Assembly: GCA_039938515.1 (NCBI GenBank) | Contig: JBDUUL010000005.1 | Coordinates: 1-64,000 of the forward strand | Source of the DNA: Nitrososphaera sp. | Lineage (GTDB): Archaea; Thermoproteota; Nitrososphaeria; Nitrososphaerales; Nitrososphaeraceae | Length of the DNA stretch: 64,000 nucleotides | Direction of reading: 5' to 3' | Part shown: positions 32,533 through 40,555 of the stretch, one piece after another | Layout: each line of letters begins with the position of its first letter | Numbering within the stretch: position 1 is the stretch's first letter | Made by a program: the position numbers and the translations under genes | Notes under the pieces: generated by a model | Databases searched by the model: none | What the model was told of the DNA's origin: nothing | What the model saw: only the letters and a program-made list of their open reading frames with translations

Positions 32533-32683
32533 CATTGCGTTAATAAATGTAATTTTTGTATCTTATCCCGATTTTTTGACCAATCCGGTGAGATTTACGA
32601 GCATCGAATTCGAGTTCTGTCAAGATTGTCAGAGCGTGCCGGCAGCAAGTATTAATATAATTTGCCTCTGCGTTACCCTGTAG

Positions 32684-33199
32684 ATGTTTGGCCTTGGCCG
32701 CAAGGGGATAAAGGCTGGAGATTACGTTTTTGTCGTACATAAAGACGGCGCGGACGACTTTGGCAGGATAGTGATAGGAAGAGTTCAGTCATCGGAGTCG
32801 GGCAACTTACACGTTGTTGGCACGTACATATTCCCCCGCGGTGTCGTCGAGCGGGTAAGGGCGGGCAGGGCGGGCTCGCGCTCGTCGGAAGTCCTGTCAA
32901 ACCCGGACCCTAACAATTGCATTTTTCTGCTGATAGATCATGTTGAAACCGGCCGATTCAATGACAACGTAAGCGAGTCCAAGTCAAGAGTGGTTTGGAT
33001 AAACCAGAACCGGTACCTGGTTCTTGACGGCTGGATAAAGGAGAACATGCCGGAGATTTTTGCTTCGGCGCTCACGGCCTCATCAGAGGAGGATCGGAGG
33101 CATTCACGGCAGATACTAATCGACAAGATGGACTCACTTTACGAAAAGGACCTCAAGGACCACGTCTACACCGTTGCCAGGCTCACCAAAATCCTCTAG
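32684..33199 (+). CDS. Conserved-looking protein of unknown function
   Basis: A 171-residue soluble protein. The N-terminal part is beta-rich with a possible small barrel (KAGDYVFVVHKDGADDFGRI, LHVVGTYIFPRG); the C-terminal part is helical (SSEEDRRHSRQILIDKMDSL). No family is recognised. A strong TATA element (TATTAATATAA, 32649-32659) lies 29 bp before the ATG, so the mRNA is leaderless. Confidence 0.7.
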   Translation: MFGLGRKGIKAGDYVFVVHKDGADDFGRIVIGRVQSSESGNLHVVGTYIFPRGVVERVRAGRAGSRSSEVLSNPDPNNCIFLLIDHVETGRFNDNVSESKSRVVWINQNRYLVLDGWIKENMPEIFASALTASSEEDRRHSRQILIDKMDSLYEKDLKDHVYTVARLTKIL

Positions 33200-33241
33200 C
33201 GTGCAGCAAGGATTAAGTTCGAGCAGCACCAGATAGCAGTT

Positions 33242-33538
33242 GTGTCTTTTTTTGGAGGCCCATCAGATGCTCCAAGCTATGATAAGAAAAAGTACGAACA
33301 TCTCACCCTGAGCATCCGACAAACCGTCCTGGAACGAGCACGCAACAGGTGCCAGAAATGCTCCGTCAAGTTCGGCCCAAGCGTGGAGCCAAGGTTCGAG
33401 CACATCAACAAATCAAAGAAGGACAACCGGCCGGCTAACCTGCGCGCTCTCTGCCCGCAGTGCTTTGGCGAACTGGAGGCCAAAGAGAAGGGCAAGGGGC
33501 TTTTCAGCGGCAAGATCAAGGGCATGTTTGGATCCTGA
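33242..33538 (+). CDS. Treble-clef/HNH-like zinc protein
   Basis: A 98-residue protein starting at GTG. C37 and C40 (RCQKC), H54 (FEHINKSKK), N66 and C71/C74 (LCPQCF) follow the order of an HNH nuclease treble clef. The final catalytic His expected just after the second CxxC is replaced by Phe, so it may bind but not cut nucleic acid. The C-terminus is Gly/Lys-rich. It lies 42 bp downstream of the 32684 gene and may be co-transcribed with it. Confidence 0.6.
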   Translation: MSFFGGPSDAPSYDKKKYEHLTLSIRQTVLERARNRCQKCSVKFGPSVEPRFEHINKSKKDNRPANLRALCPQCFGELEAKEKGKGLFSGKIKGMFGS

Positions 33539-33589
33539 GATCCAGCTGCATTAACATCTAAATAGCATCGGCAGACTTTTCCCAGTGGT

Positions 33590-33766
33590 ATGGGCGTAAT
33601 CACGCTTCAGCTCGTATGCGACGACTGCAAAATGGTGGTCCTTGAGAAAACCGGCGAGCAGCACCTTCTTGAAGAAAAGTTTCCCATTACAAAGGAAGAG
33701 GAAGCCAAGCTTGCGAAGAACCATCTGGGGCACAATTGCCACATAGAGGCAGTTGAAAAAGGCTAG
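33590..33766 (+). CDS. 58-residue Cys/His microprotein
   Basis: ATG 33590 to TAG 33764-33766, 58 residues. A CxxC (C10, C13) in the N-terminal strand and a His/Cys cluster at the C-terminus (H45, H48, C50, H51) could together hold one zinc. The middle is a charged helix (ITKEEEAKLAKNHLG). ATCTAAATAG at 33556-33565 is a TATA element 30 bp upstream. Convergent with the winged-helix gene at 33775, 8 bp away. Confidence 0.65.
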   Translation: MGVITLQLVCDDCKMVVLEKTGEQHLLEEKFPITKEEEAKLAKNHLGHNCHIEAVEKG

Positions 33767-33774
33767 CGGGAAAA

Positions 33775-34059
33775 CTAAAGTTTCAGGCCAAATGAGTCGG
33801 CCATTTCCGAGAACTGGCGATACCTGTAGAGGTACTCCTTGCCCTTCGATGTAATGTGGTAGATGCGCTGTCCGTCCTGCACTTCCTCATTCATCATCCC
33901 GGCCTGCATGAGTTTTGAGGCGACGTTTGCGAGCCTCCCGTATGACAAATTGGCCTTGCGTAGCAGCGAGGTAAGGTTCACGCCAGAAATGCCCGATTCG
34001 TCTGCAATGCGAAGAACATCCCCAACAATAGTCACGCTGTTGCGGTACACCTCGCCCAT
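33775..34059 (-). CDS. Small winged-helix regulator
   Basis: From the ATG at 34059 this is a 94-residue single winged-helix domain of the archaeal HTH_45 type. GVNLTSLLRKANLSYGRLAN forms the helix-turn-helix and GQRIYHITSKGKEYLYRY the wing. These are compact archaeal DNA-binding proteins of mostly unknown target. The frame extends to 34116, but a TTTATTATTC TATA box at about 34083-34092 sits 28 bp before 34059, fixing the shorter start. Confidence 0.8.
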   Translation of the reverse strand: MGEVYRNSVTIVGDVLRIADESGISGVNLTSLLRKANLSYGRLANVASKLMQAGMMNEEVQDGQRIYHITSKGKEYLYRYRQFSEMADSFGLKL

Positions 34060-34207
34060 CTCAGTGTCTAGGGTTTGCTGGGAGAATAATAAACATTGTG
34101 TAATATAGCTCTTCACACAACAACCGCGAATCGACGACTGCTCTAAAAATGAGTGAGAGCTTCGATAACCCGAGACTTTTATAAAGGAATTGACAATTCA
34201 GAACCGG

Positions 34208-34675
34208 TTGTCCGCGCCCTCATCGTGGTACAAAGACTTTGTGGGACTTGGCTACAGGTATCATGATGTCTTTATGAACGTGTTTCCCCTCATGTCGGAC
34301 AAGAAGGAAGCGCATCGGCTCTGGAAAAAGACGATTGACTGGTGGCCCGACGACAAGATAAAGATGCGCTTTGTGGAGGAAGACGGTTACTACTGGTTCA
34401 TACTCTATGGGGGTTCTGACTATACGGGCGACAATACAGGATTTGCTAAAAAGGTCCAGATTTCCGACAATTACCTTCGCTTCAAGGAAGGCTTCGAAAA
34501 GAGGGCGATAGTGAGGTTTGGGATATACAAGCCCAACTCAAAAAAAGGCGATTCGGGTTACGACCTTGAACTCTTGAAAAAGAGCAAATCAGTCTACGAT
34601 GTGAAATTTCTAAACATGAGCGAGCTTTTGCCCGACAGCACCGAGGCCGCATGCATCCGGGTGAACAAAGATTGA
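34208..34675 (+). CDS. Protein of unknown function
   Basis: From TTG 34208 this is a 155-residue soluble protein rich in aromatic residues (SWYKDFVGLGYRYHDVFM, KKTIDWWPDDKIKMRFVEED). No family recognised. The frame is open from 34190, but TTTTATAAAG at 34177-34186 would then be only 10 bp away; TTG 34208 lies 27 bp downstream of it and is preferred. Its stop codon overlaps the start of the following YkgJ-type gene by 4 nt (TTGA), indicating co-translation. Confidence 0.65.
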   Translation: MSAPSSWYKDFVGLGYRYHDVFMNVFPLMSDKKEAHRLWKKTIDWWPDDKIKMRFVEEDGYYWFILYGGSDYTGDNTGFAKKVQISDNYLRFKEGFEKRAIVRFGIYKPNSKKGDSGYDLELLKKSKSVYDVKFLNMSELLPDSTEAACIRVNKD

Positions 34676-35295
34676 ACTCACGCAAAAGTCATGAGTCATC
34701 GCCGCCCGCGTTCCAGTGCGTCAAAGGATGCTCCGACTGCTGCATAGAGCGCGAGTACTTTCCGACCGAGCAGTTTGGAAGGATTGGCGTTCTCTTGCTC
34801 CCCAATGAAAAGACCGCCATTGAGGCGGAGGCAGAAAGACTCGGAATGACAGTCAGGATTATTCCGAGGCTCGCCGTTATCCCAGGCCGGGCAGGTTCCG
34901 GCGAACCGGAGATTCTTGCTTTTCAAATGATGGGCGAAAGAGGCGACGGGAGGCTCTGCCCCTTCCTCGACACGGCCAGCGCCGAGCGCTCACCTCACGG
35001 CGGCTACAAGTGCAGGATTTACAAGGACCGCCCGCTTGCGTGCAGGGCGTACCCGCTCCTCTCGATTGGACAAAAGGGAACCATTGAAACGGCAGAGCTC
35101 GACGAGCATTGCGCGTTCTGCAAACAAAGCGGTACGAGCAGGGCCAACCTCGCAGGACTAGAGCGCGAGCGAGAGTCGCTTGCCATTATCCAATCCACCG
35201 TTACTGCCAAAGAAAACGACACGATTTTGAGGTACGCCACCGCAACAGGCGACGAAGGCGTTTCAATGCTACCCGAAGGCTGGGTCGTCGAGTAG
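34672..35295 (+). CDS. YkgJ-type Cys-cluster protein
   Basis: A 207-residue protein with the Cys pattern of the YkgJ (zinc/iron-chelating) family: FQCVKGCSDCCIE near the N-terminus, then CPFL, KCRIYKDRPLACRAYPL and EHCAFC. The eight Cys probably hold a metal centre, a predicted Fe-S or Zn site. Start TTG 34672 overlaps the stop of the upstream gene, so the two are likely partners. A second member of this family sits at 55458. The molecular role of the family is not settled. Confidence 0.78.
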   Translation: MNSRKSHESSPPAFQCVKGCSDCCIEREYFPTEQFGRIGVLLLPNEKTAIEAEAERLGMTVRIIPRLAVIPGRAGSGEPEILAFQMMGERGDGRLCPFLDTASAERSPHGGYKCRIYKDRPLACRAYPLLSIGQKGTIETAELDEHCAFCKQSGTSRANLAGLERERESLAIIQSTVTAKENDTILRYATATGDEGVSMLPEGWVVE

Positions 35296-35327
35296 GTGCT
35301 TTGTTCCATCGCGTCACTTGCGAGTCC

Positions 35328-35546
35328 TTAGCGCGTGGCCTTGCTGTACAGGACTTTATCCTGCCGCTTTACCTTATAGATCCTGCTGGCGGGAATCGTT
35401 GAAAAGTTTTCAGAAAGCTCGATAAACTCGGCAAGCGGGATTTCAAGCAGGCTCTCAAAATTACGATATGTTACGGTGTAGAGCGACGGATCGTCTGCAT
35501 GCATGGCCCGGCTCAGTACCTCCTCAAGTACGCCCTTTCTGCCCAT
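35328..35546 (-). CDS. DUF504/UPF0248-like protein
   Basis: A 72-residue protein resembling the archaeal UPF0248 (DUF504) family: VLSRAMHADDPSLYTVTYRN in place of the usual RWD...YTVTY, then IPASRIYKVKRQDKVLYSK matching the IPYHRI-x-K motif, though the Tyr-His pair is changed. The family is archaeal and may act in RNA repair or processing by gene context. The promoter shares one TATATA core with the divergent ChaB-like gene. Confidence 0.6.
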   Translation of the reverse strand: MGRKGVLEEVLSRAMHADDPSLYTVTYRNFESLLEIPLAEFIELSENFSTIPASRIYKVKRQDKVLYSKATR

Positions 35547-35572
35547 CGGATCAGTGGTCTGGATTTCTTGTT

Positions 35573-35578
35573 ATATAT
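35573..35578. promoter_or_regulatory. Shared bidirectional TATA element
   Basis: The symmetric core TATATA at 35573-35578 lies 29 bp before the minus-strand ATG (35546) and 33 bp before the plus-strand ATG (35608). Only 61 bp separate the two starts, so one element could position TBP for either direction. Confidence 0.5.
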
Positions 35579-35607
35579 CATGAGGAGCAATCTCTAGACA
35601 AATAGAG

Positions 35608-35937
35608 ATGGCTTCCAAATCAGGCTCTACCCGTACGCGCAAGAGCCGCGCGGCAAAGAAATCGAGAGTTAGCCGGAGGAAGAGTTCGCCTGCCAGATCG
35701 ACGAGGCGCACAAGCCCAAAGCTGTCGGCGGCGACAAAGAAAAGAATAGACAGCCTCCCGGAGCACGCCAAGCATATTTACGAAAAGGCGCATGCGAGCG
35801 CCCTGCGGGAGTATAAGAATCCGTCAAAAAGACGCGGAGGCAAGTCGCAGAGTAGCGAGCAGGTTGCACACAAGGTCGCCTGGGCAGCTGTCAAGAACGA
35901 GTACCAGAAAAAGGGCGACGAGTGGGTCAAAAGATAG
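35608..35937 (+). CDS. ChaB-like protein with basic N-terminal tail
   Basis: A 109-residue protein. The C-terminal half (about 48-109) matches the ChaB fold: SLPEHAKHIYEKAHASALREY, then HKVAWAAVKNEYQKKGDEW. The first 45 residues are a Lys/Arg/Ser-rich tail (RTRKSRAAKKSRVSRRKSS) resembling histone tails and likely to contact nucleic acid. ChaB was once tied to cation transport, but its function is unclear; thaumarchaeal relatives are common. Confidence 0.8.
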   Translation: MASKSGSTRTRKSRAAKKSRVSRRKSSPARSTRRTSPKLSAATKKRIDSLPEHAKHIYEKAHASALREYKNPSKRRGGKSQSSEQVAHKVAWAAVKNEYQKKGDEWVKR

Positions 35938-35958
35938 GGCACTAGACAGGCAGGGCTG

Positions 35959-36462
35959 CTAGGTCTTTTTGTAGTGGAGCAGTCCGCCAGCCGCGACTAT
36001 TTTTGCGATAAGGTCCGGAAATGGCTTCATTGCATAAACCTCACGGCCCTTTGTAAGATTCGTAATCTCGTTCTTGGCAAGGTTGATTTCAAGCTCGTCC
36101 TTGTCGGATATTTTTTCTAGGGTAGCGCTGTCAATTTCGATTGGAAGCAGGTACCCGCCGTCCACTGCATTTCTGTAGAAAATGCGGGCAAATGAGGGCG
36201 CAAGGATCGCCTTGATGCCTGTTTGAGACAGCGCGATCGGGGCATGTTCTCTGCTTGACCCGCATCCAAAGTTCGAGCCGGCCAGAACAAAATCCCCCTC
36301 GGTCACCTTTTCAGAGAACTTGGGGTCAATTCCTTCCATCGCATGTTTTGCGAGTTCCTTGTGGTCGTGGATCTTTAGATACGGGCCTGGAATAATGACG
36401 TCGGTATCGATATTGTCCCTGCCGTATTTGTGAACCCGGCCCCTGAGAAGAGAACTGCTCAT
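35959..36462 (-). CDS. leuD: 3-isopropylmalate dehydratase small subunit (LeuD type)
   Basis: A 167-residue swivel-domain subunit. The motif FGCGSSREHAPIAL at about 66-79 binds substrate, and YGRDNIDTDVIIPG and FYRNAVDGGYLLP are family landmarks. With the large subunit it isomerises 2- to 3-isopropylmalate in leucine synthesis, or acts on a homologous hydroxy-acid such as homocitrate; sequence alone does not separate these. Its ATG overlaps the large-subunit stop by 4 bp, indicating coupled translation. Confidence 0.9.
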   Translation of the reverse strand: MSSSLLRGRVHKYGRDNIDTDVIIPGPYLKIHDHKELAKHAMEGIDPKFSEKVTEGDFVLAGSNFGCGSSREHAPIALSQTGIKAILAPSFARIFYRNAVDGGYLLPIEIDSATLEKISDKDELEINLAKNEITNLTKGREVYAMKPFPDLIAKIVAAGGLLHYKKT

Positions 36463-37742
36463 TTCGAAATGTCCCTCGGGTCCGTGATTTTGCCGCTGAC
36501 AGCTGATGCAGCGACTACGAGCGGCGATGCAAGGTAGGTCTTTGATTCGACGTGGCCCATCCTTCCGGGAAAGTTACGGTTAGTCGTGCTGATGCATACC
36601 TCGCCTTTGCCGAGTACTCCCATGTGCGCTCCGCAGCATGCGCCGCAGGTCGGCGGTCCGACCACGGCTCCGGCGTCTATAAAGATCTCGACGAGACCTT
36701 CCTTGACAGCCTTGGCATAGATCGACTGCGCCGCCGGGAGCACCTCGGTTCGGATCTTTACTTTCTTTCCCCTGAGCACTTTGGCAGCCTCGCGGAGATC
36801 GTCGAGTTTTGCCCCCGTGCATGAACCGATGTAGGCCTTGTCAAGCGCCGTTCCCTGGACGTCCCTTGCAGACGCGATGTTTCCCGGAGAAAACGGCTTG
36901 GCAATTGTAGGCTCCATCTTTTCGATCTCAATGTCCATCACCTCGTCAAAGTGAGCGTCCGGGTCCCCCCTGACCGGCGCGTAATTCGCGCTGGTTCTGC
37001 TGCGCAGATAAGAGAACGTGGTTTCGTCTGGTTCGATTATGCCGTTCTTGGCTCCTGCCTCCGTCGTCATGTTGGTGAGGGTCAGCCGCTCTTCCATGCC
37101 CAGTTTGTCGATTACCTCGCCGGCAAACTGCATGGCCCGGTAGTTAGCGCCATCGGTCCCAATCTTGCCAATGATTTGCAGAATGATGTCCTTGGCCATT
37201 ATGTATTCGGGCTTTTGGCCGTTGACCCTGAAGAGCATGGTTTCAGGCACCTTGAACCAGATCTCGCCATTCATGAGGACGTATGCGACATCGGTGTGTC
37301 CAAGACCTGCCGCGAACGCTCCCATCGCGCCGGTGGTATTGGTATGAGAGTCGCCGCCAACGTAGACCTCGCCCGGCAGCACCATGGCCTCCTCGTGCGA
37401 CAGCGTATGGCATATTCCATACTGCCCCAGTCCGTACTTGAAGTGTCTCGATATCCCCATCTTTTTGGTAAAGTTTGAGAGAGCGATAACGTTTTCAGCA
37501 GAGACTCGGTCGGCAGCGGGAACAAAGTGATCCTCCGTTACCCAGACTCTGTCAGGGTCCCAGACCTTTTCAAGCTTGATGCCCTTTTTTTCCCATTCGC
37601 TAAATACCTTTATCACACCTGGCCCCGAGACATCGTGCATCATCACCTTGTCCACTCGTGCAAATACGACATCGCCCGGCGAAACCCTTTCCTTATCCGA
37701 AGCCCTGGCGAGTATCTTTTCGGTAATCGTCATTCCAGTCAT
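36459..37742 (-). CDS. leuC: 3-isopropylmalate dehydratase large subunit (LeuC type)
   Basis: From the ATG at 37742 this is a 427-residue aconitase-superfamily subunit. Cys ligands of the [4Fe-4S] cluster are C308 (IGSCTGAKL), C366 and C369 (PTCGACCGAH). Other landmarks are HDVSGPG, VGGDSHTNTTGAMG and the C-terminal NRNFPGRMG. Length suits the archaeal LeuC branch. The frame is open to 37877, but the extra part is unlike the family and overlaps the cofE start; ATG 37733 is another option. With leuD it forms one operon. Confidence 0.9.
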   Translation of the reverse strand: MTGMTITEKILARASDKERVSPGDVVFARVDKVMMHDVSGPGVIKVFSEWEKKGIKLEKVWDPDRVWVTEDHFVPAADRVSAENVIALSNFTKKMGISRHFKYGLGQYGICHTLSHEEAMVLPGEVYVGGDSHTNTTGAMGAFAAGLGHTDVAYVLMNGEIWFKVPETMLFRVNGQKPEYIMAKDIILQIIGKIGTDGANYRAMQFAGEVIDKLGMEERLTLTNMTTEAGAKNGIIEPDETTFSYLRSRTSANYAPVRGDPDAHFDEVMDIEIEKMEPTIAKPFSPGNIASARDVQGTALDKAYIGSCTGAKLDDLREAAKVLRGKKVKIRTEVLPAAQSIYAKAVKEGLVEIFIDAGAVVGPPTCGACCGAHMGVLGKGEVCISTTNRNFPGRMGHVESKTYLASPLVVAASAVSGKITDPRDISK

Positions 37743-37865
37743 TATGAGATAAACAACTTCCTTTGCGTCTAAGGACTGCTCTTGCTCAAGGCGGATTAAT
37801 ACCTTTTGAGAGGTGCGACCCAAAAGAATGAAACGTAAGCCAGCATAGTCACGGTTGGCGACAGC

Positions 37866-38630
37866 ATGGCAATACAACTATTCCCAATCAAGGTCCCTCT
37901 CAAAAAGCGCCGGTTCGACCTCTTTGATGCGATTTCAAAGGGCTTTGACTTCACGGCTGATGACATCCTCATCGTCTCAAGCAAGTTCGTGTCCATGAGC
38001 GAAGGCGCACTGGTAAAGCTCTCAAGCATAGTACCTACTGCCCGGGCGCGCAGCCTGGCTAAAGAGGCGAGCATGGATGCGAAAATGGCACAGCTGGTGC
38101 TTTTGGAGGCGGACTATCTTTTGAGAGGCGTCCCCGGATTTGTACTTGCTGTGAAAGACGGGATGATAGCGCCCAATGCAGGAATCGACAGGTCAAACGT
38201 TCCAAGAGGCTATGCAATCCTTTATCCCAGAAAACCGTTTGAAAGCGCGCGCCTCCTGCGGCAGCGGTTTTCTGAGGAACTTGGAATCCGCACTGGTGTT
38301 GTCATATCTGACAGCCGCCTCATGCCGACTCGTGTGGGAACAACAGGGGTATCCATCGCGGTTTCAGGATTTGAGCCGGTCGAGGACATGCGCGGGAAAA
38401 TGGACCTATTTGGAAATCGCCTGAGAGTCACCCAGAAGGCAACTTCGGACGGGCTGGCGACCATGGGCGTGGCCCTGATGGGCGAATCAAACGAGGGGGT
38501 ACCTGCAGTCGTGGCGAGAGGAGTACACGTAGTCTGGACGGACAGGGAACTGACCTGGAAGGACATGGCAGTCGCGCCTGAGGTCGACATTTACCTGAGC
38601 GCGCGTAAAGATCTGGTAAAGGTGAGGTAG
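37866..38630 (+). CDS. cofE: Coenzyme F420-0:L-glutamate ligase
   Basis: A 254-residue CofE. It adds glutamates to F420-0 using GTP and a divalent metal. Landmarks are LIVSSKFVSMSEGAL, GMIAPNAGIDRSNVP (about 100-114), VISDSRLMPTRVGTTGV and EDMRGKMDLFG (metal and GTP binding). Length matches archaeal CofE. Its presence supports F420 in this organism and the F420 use proposed for the PPOX protein at 20111. Divergent from leuC with 123 bp between starts. Confidence 0.93.
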   Translation: MAIQLFPIKVPLKKRRFDLFDAISKGFDFTADDILIVSSKFVSMSEGALVKLSSIVPTARARSLAKEASMDAKMAQLVLLEADYLLRGVPGFVLAVKDGMIAPNAGIDRSNVPRGYAILYPRKPFESARLLRQRFSEELGIRTGVVISDSRLMPTRVGTTGVSIAVSGFEPVEDMRGKMDLFGNRLRVTQKATSDGLATMGVALMGESNEGVPAVVARGVHVVWTDRELTWKDMAVAPEVDIYLSARKDLVKVR

Positions 38631-38704
38631 AAAACTGTCCAAAGACAGGCTTACATAGAGTTTTAATACTGCCTCTAATGGAACAAACTTAAGCAGGATT
38701 CTTA

Positions 38705-39256
38705 ATGTCTGAATTTCTGACTAGCTATCCCAGAACGAGCATCGTCAGGGGTCTGCAGGACTTGATTCGAAAAGAGGAAATCGAGTTGGACCATCTCAGC
38801 CTGATGGTCAAGACCAAGAAGGATGAGATTATCAGGATGCTTATCGAGGAAGGCTTTCGGAGCGTCAAACTAGAGAACAAAAAGCCGACGCAGATCGGTA
38901 GCGGCTTTTCAAAGAGGCTGAGCAAGCCCTGGGAGATGCATGTCCGGCTTCTTGAGCTGCAGCAGGGCCTGATCGCGATTCAGGCAGAAGTTGAGATATC
39001 GCGCAAATACATCCAGCACATCAGGTCTGTGAGAGTGCCGGTGATTTACGAAATTGAGACGCTCCTGAAGAAGCATTCCATCGAGTACAGGATCTGGAAT
39101 GCCAAGGTGCGCGACTATATCACGAGCGTTATCGACAACCACCAAATTAAACTCAGGGGACCTTCGCTACCGCCGGTTTCATGGAAGCACATGGTGGGCT
39201 ACTGCGTAACTCTGTCGCTGGTTTACCTGCTAAAGTTCACGGGAATTCTTCACTGA
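38705..39256 (+). CDS. Helical protein of unknown function with a C-terminal hydrophobic segment
   Basis: A 183-residue, mostly alpha-helical basic protein (IVRGLQDLIRKEEIELDHLS, LLELQQGLIAIQAEVEISRK) with possible coiled-coil character and a single hydrophobic C-terminal segment (about 162-181) that may be a tail anchor. No family is recognised. TTTTAATAC (about 38659-38667) and CTTAAG (38688-38693) are possible promoter elements. Confidence 0.6.
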   Translation: MSEFLTSYPRTSIVRGLQDLIRKEEIELDHLSLMVKTKKDEIIRMLIEEGFRSVKLENKKPTQIGSGFSKRLSKPWEMHVRLLELQQGLIAIQAEVEISRKYIQHIRSVRVPVIYEIETLLKKHSIEYRIWNAKVRDYITSVIDNHQIKLRGPSLPPVSWKHMVGYCVTLSLVYLLKFTGILH

Positions 39257-39340
39257 CAGGGCGGCCTCAAGTCGACGGCCACGGGGCAAAATCCTTTATG
39301 GGTTGTTACGTCCTAGCTATGGCGGCCGGGTAAATCAAGA

Positions 39341-39880
39341 TTGTCGAGCGATGCTGCCATATTCCGGCACTACGGCGTGTCTCCCTGGGAGATTGAGGTA
39401 ATATTTGCCACTCTTCGAAGAACCTTTGTTGTGCAGGAGGAAGAGCTCCGGCCTGACGAATCCGATTATGTCAGCATGATTGAAATACACTTTCCATTCC
39501 CATACGGAGAGGCCTTTTTCCAGCAGTTTTCGATGGAAAGTTGGTTTCGGATAAAAGGCGTGCTCAAGGATGTCAAGCGACGCAGGGGGCGAAAGGGCCT
39601 GAAGACGTACGTTCAGTTTGAAGGAGTTGCCATGTCCGAGCGGCCTCATGTCATGTTTCCCCTTCTCTCCAAATCAGACAGGCCCTACGAGATGGGGATT
39701 GAAAAGCTGGAATACCTGGTTGACATTGTGCCACTGCAGCTGAAGGGGCTTCCCGAGGACGCCCTCGAGGTCTGGTACTCTTTTGACGAAGCATCGTTCA
39801 AGTGGTTTCCGGGCGTCGCGAGTGGCAAGGACGGCAGAAAATACGTTTTCGCGTCGGAAGCCTGGCGGCCTTCGGCCTAG
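39341..39880 (+). CDS. Protein of unknown function
   Basis: A 179-residue soluble protein starting at TTG 39341. It is rich in aromatic residues and beta strands (SMIEIHFPFPYGEAFFQQF, LKTYVQFEGVAM, LEVWYSFDEASFKWFPG). No recognised family or catalytic motif. CTTTATGGG at about 39293-39301 could be a distant TATA element (about 45 bp). Convergent with the 39921 gene. Confidence 0.6.
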   Translation: MSSDAAIFRHYGVSPWEIEVIFATLRRTFVVQEEELRPDESDYVSMIEIHFPFPYGEAFFQQFSMESWFRIKGVLKDVKRRRGRKGLKTYVQFEGVAMSERPHVMFPLLSKSDRPYEMGIEKLEYLVDIVPLQLKGLPEDALEVWYSFDEASFKWFPGVASGKDGRKYVFASEAWRPSA

Positions 39881-39920
39881 CCCAAGGTCCCTTGAGCCAT
39901 CTCTGAAGTATTTGCGCGGG

Positions 39921-40364
39921 CTATTTCAGCTGGTCGACTATCTTTGAATCGTTTATTGCCTTGACGAGGTCCTTGTACTTTCTGTCCATGAACTCGAGCG
40001 ATTCGGCAAGTTTCTTTGATTTTCCGTACTTGAATCGAACAAGCTCCCGATGCCGCCAGAAGTGCTTTCCGTCGCCTATCGAAAGAGTCGTAAAATAGTC
40101 CGGCCCCTTTAGCGAATCTGGAAGTTTTATGGAATATGGGAGAAGGTACTCTACGCTGACCCATTCGTCGCCGTCCGGATAGTCGTTTCCAGTTGAAAGG
40201 TCGAAGAAAAGGTGCAAGATATCTTCTCTGGTCAGCCCATCATCGGAGAGCACAGGATGCCGGACGCCGGCCGATTTGTGATAATCCATCTTGAGCAATT
40301 CTGGCTCAAAATATGACTTGATGATGGCCCGGCGAAAAATCTCGTTGGCATCTTTCAGGTTCAA
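39921..40364 (-). CDS. Protein of unknown function
   Basis: A 147-residue acidic protein (FFDLSTGNDYPDGDEWVSVE, KYGKSKKLAESLEFMDRKYK). No family recognised. The start is TTG 40364, fixed by a strong minus-strand TATA box (AGATTATATAATATTC, 40385-40400) 27 bp upstream. It is divergent from alaS. Confidence 0.65.
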   Translation of the reverse strand: MNLKDANEIFRRAIIKSYFEPELLKMDYHKSAGVRHPVLSDDGLTREDILHLFFDLSTGNDYPDGDEWVSVEYLLPYSIKLPDSLKGPDYFTTLSIGDGKHFWRHRELVRFKYGKSKKLAESLEFMDRKYKDLVKAINDSKIVDQLK

Positions 40365-40555
40365 AGATGCTGGTTAAATACATGAATATTATATAATCTT
40401 TTTAAAGCCAATCCTATTTTTTTACATCCTCGACATCGACACCAGTCGGACTCAATCTGAAAAAAGCAGGCTCGACGTATTACTCATGCAGCCTGAGAGC
40501 CCGCGGGTTCCAAGAAAGGATTAATACGGCATTGAGAGTGGCTTTACAACCATAA

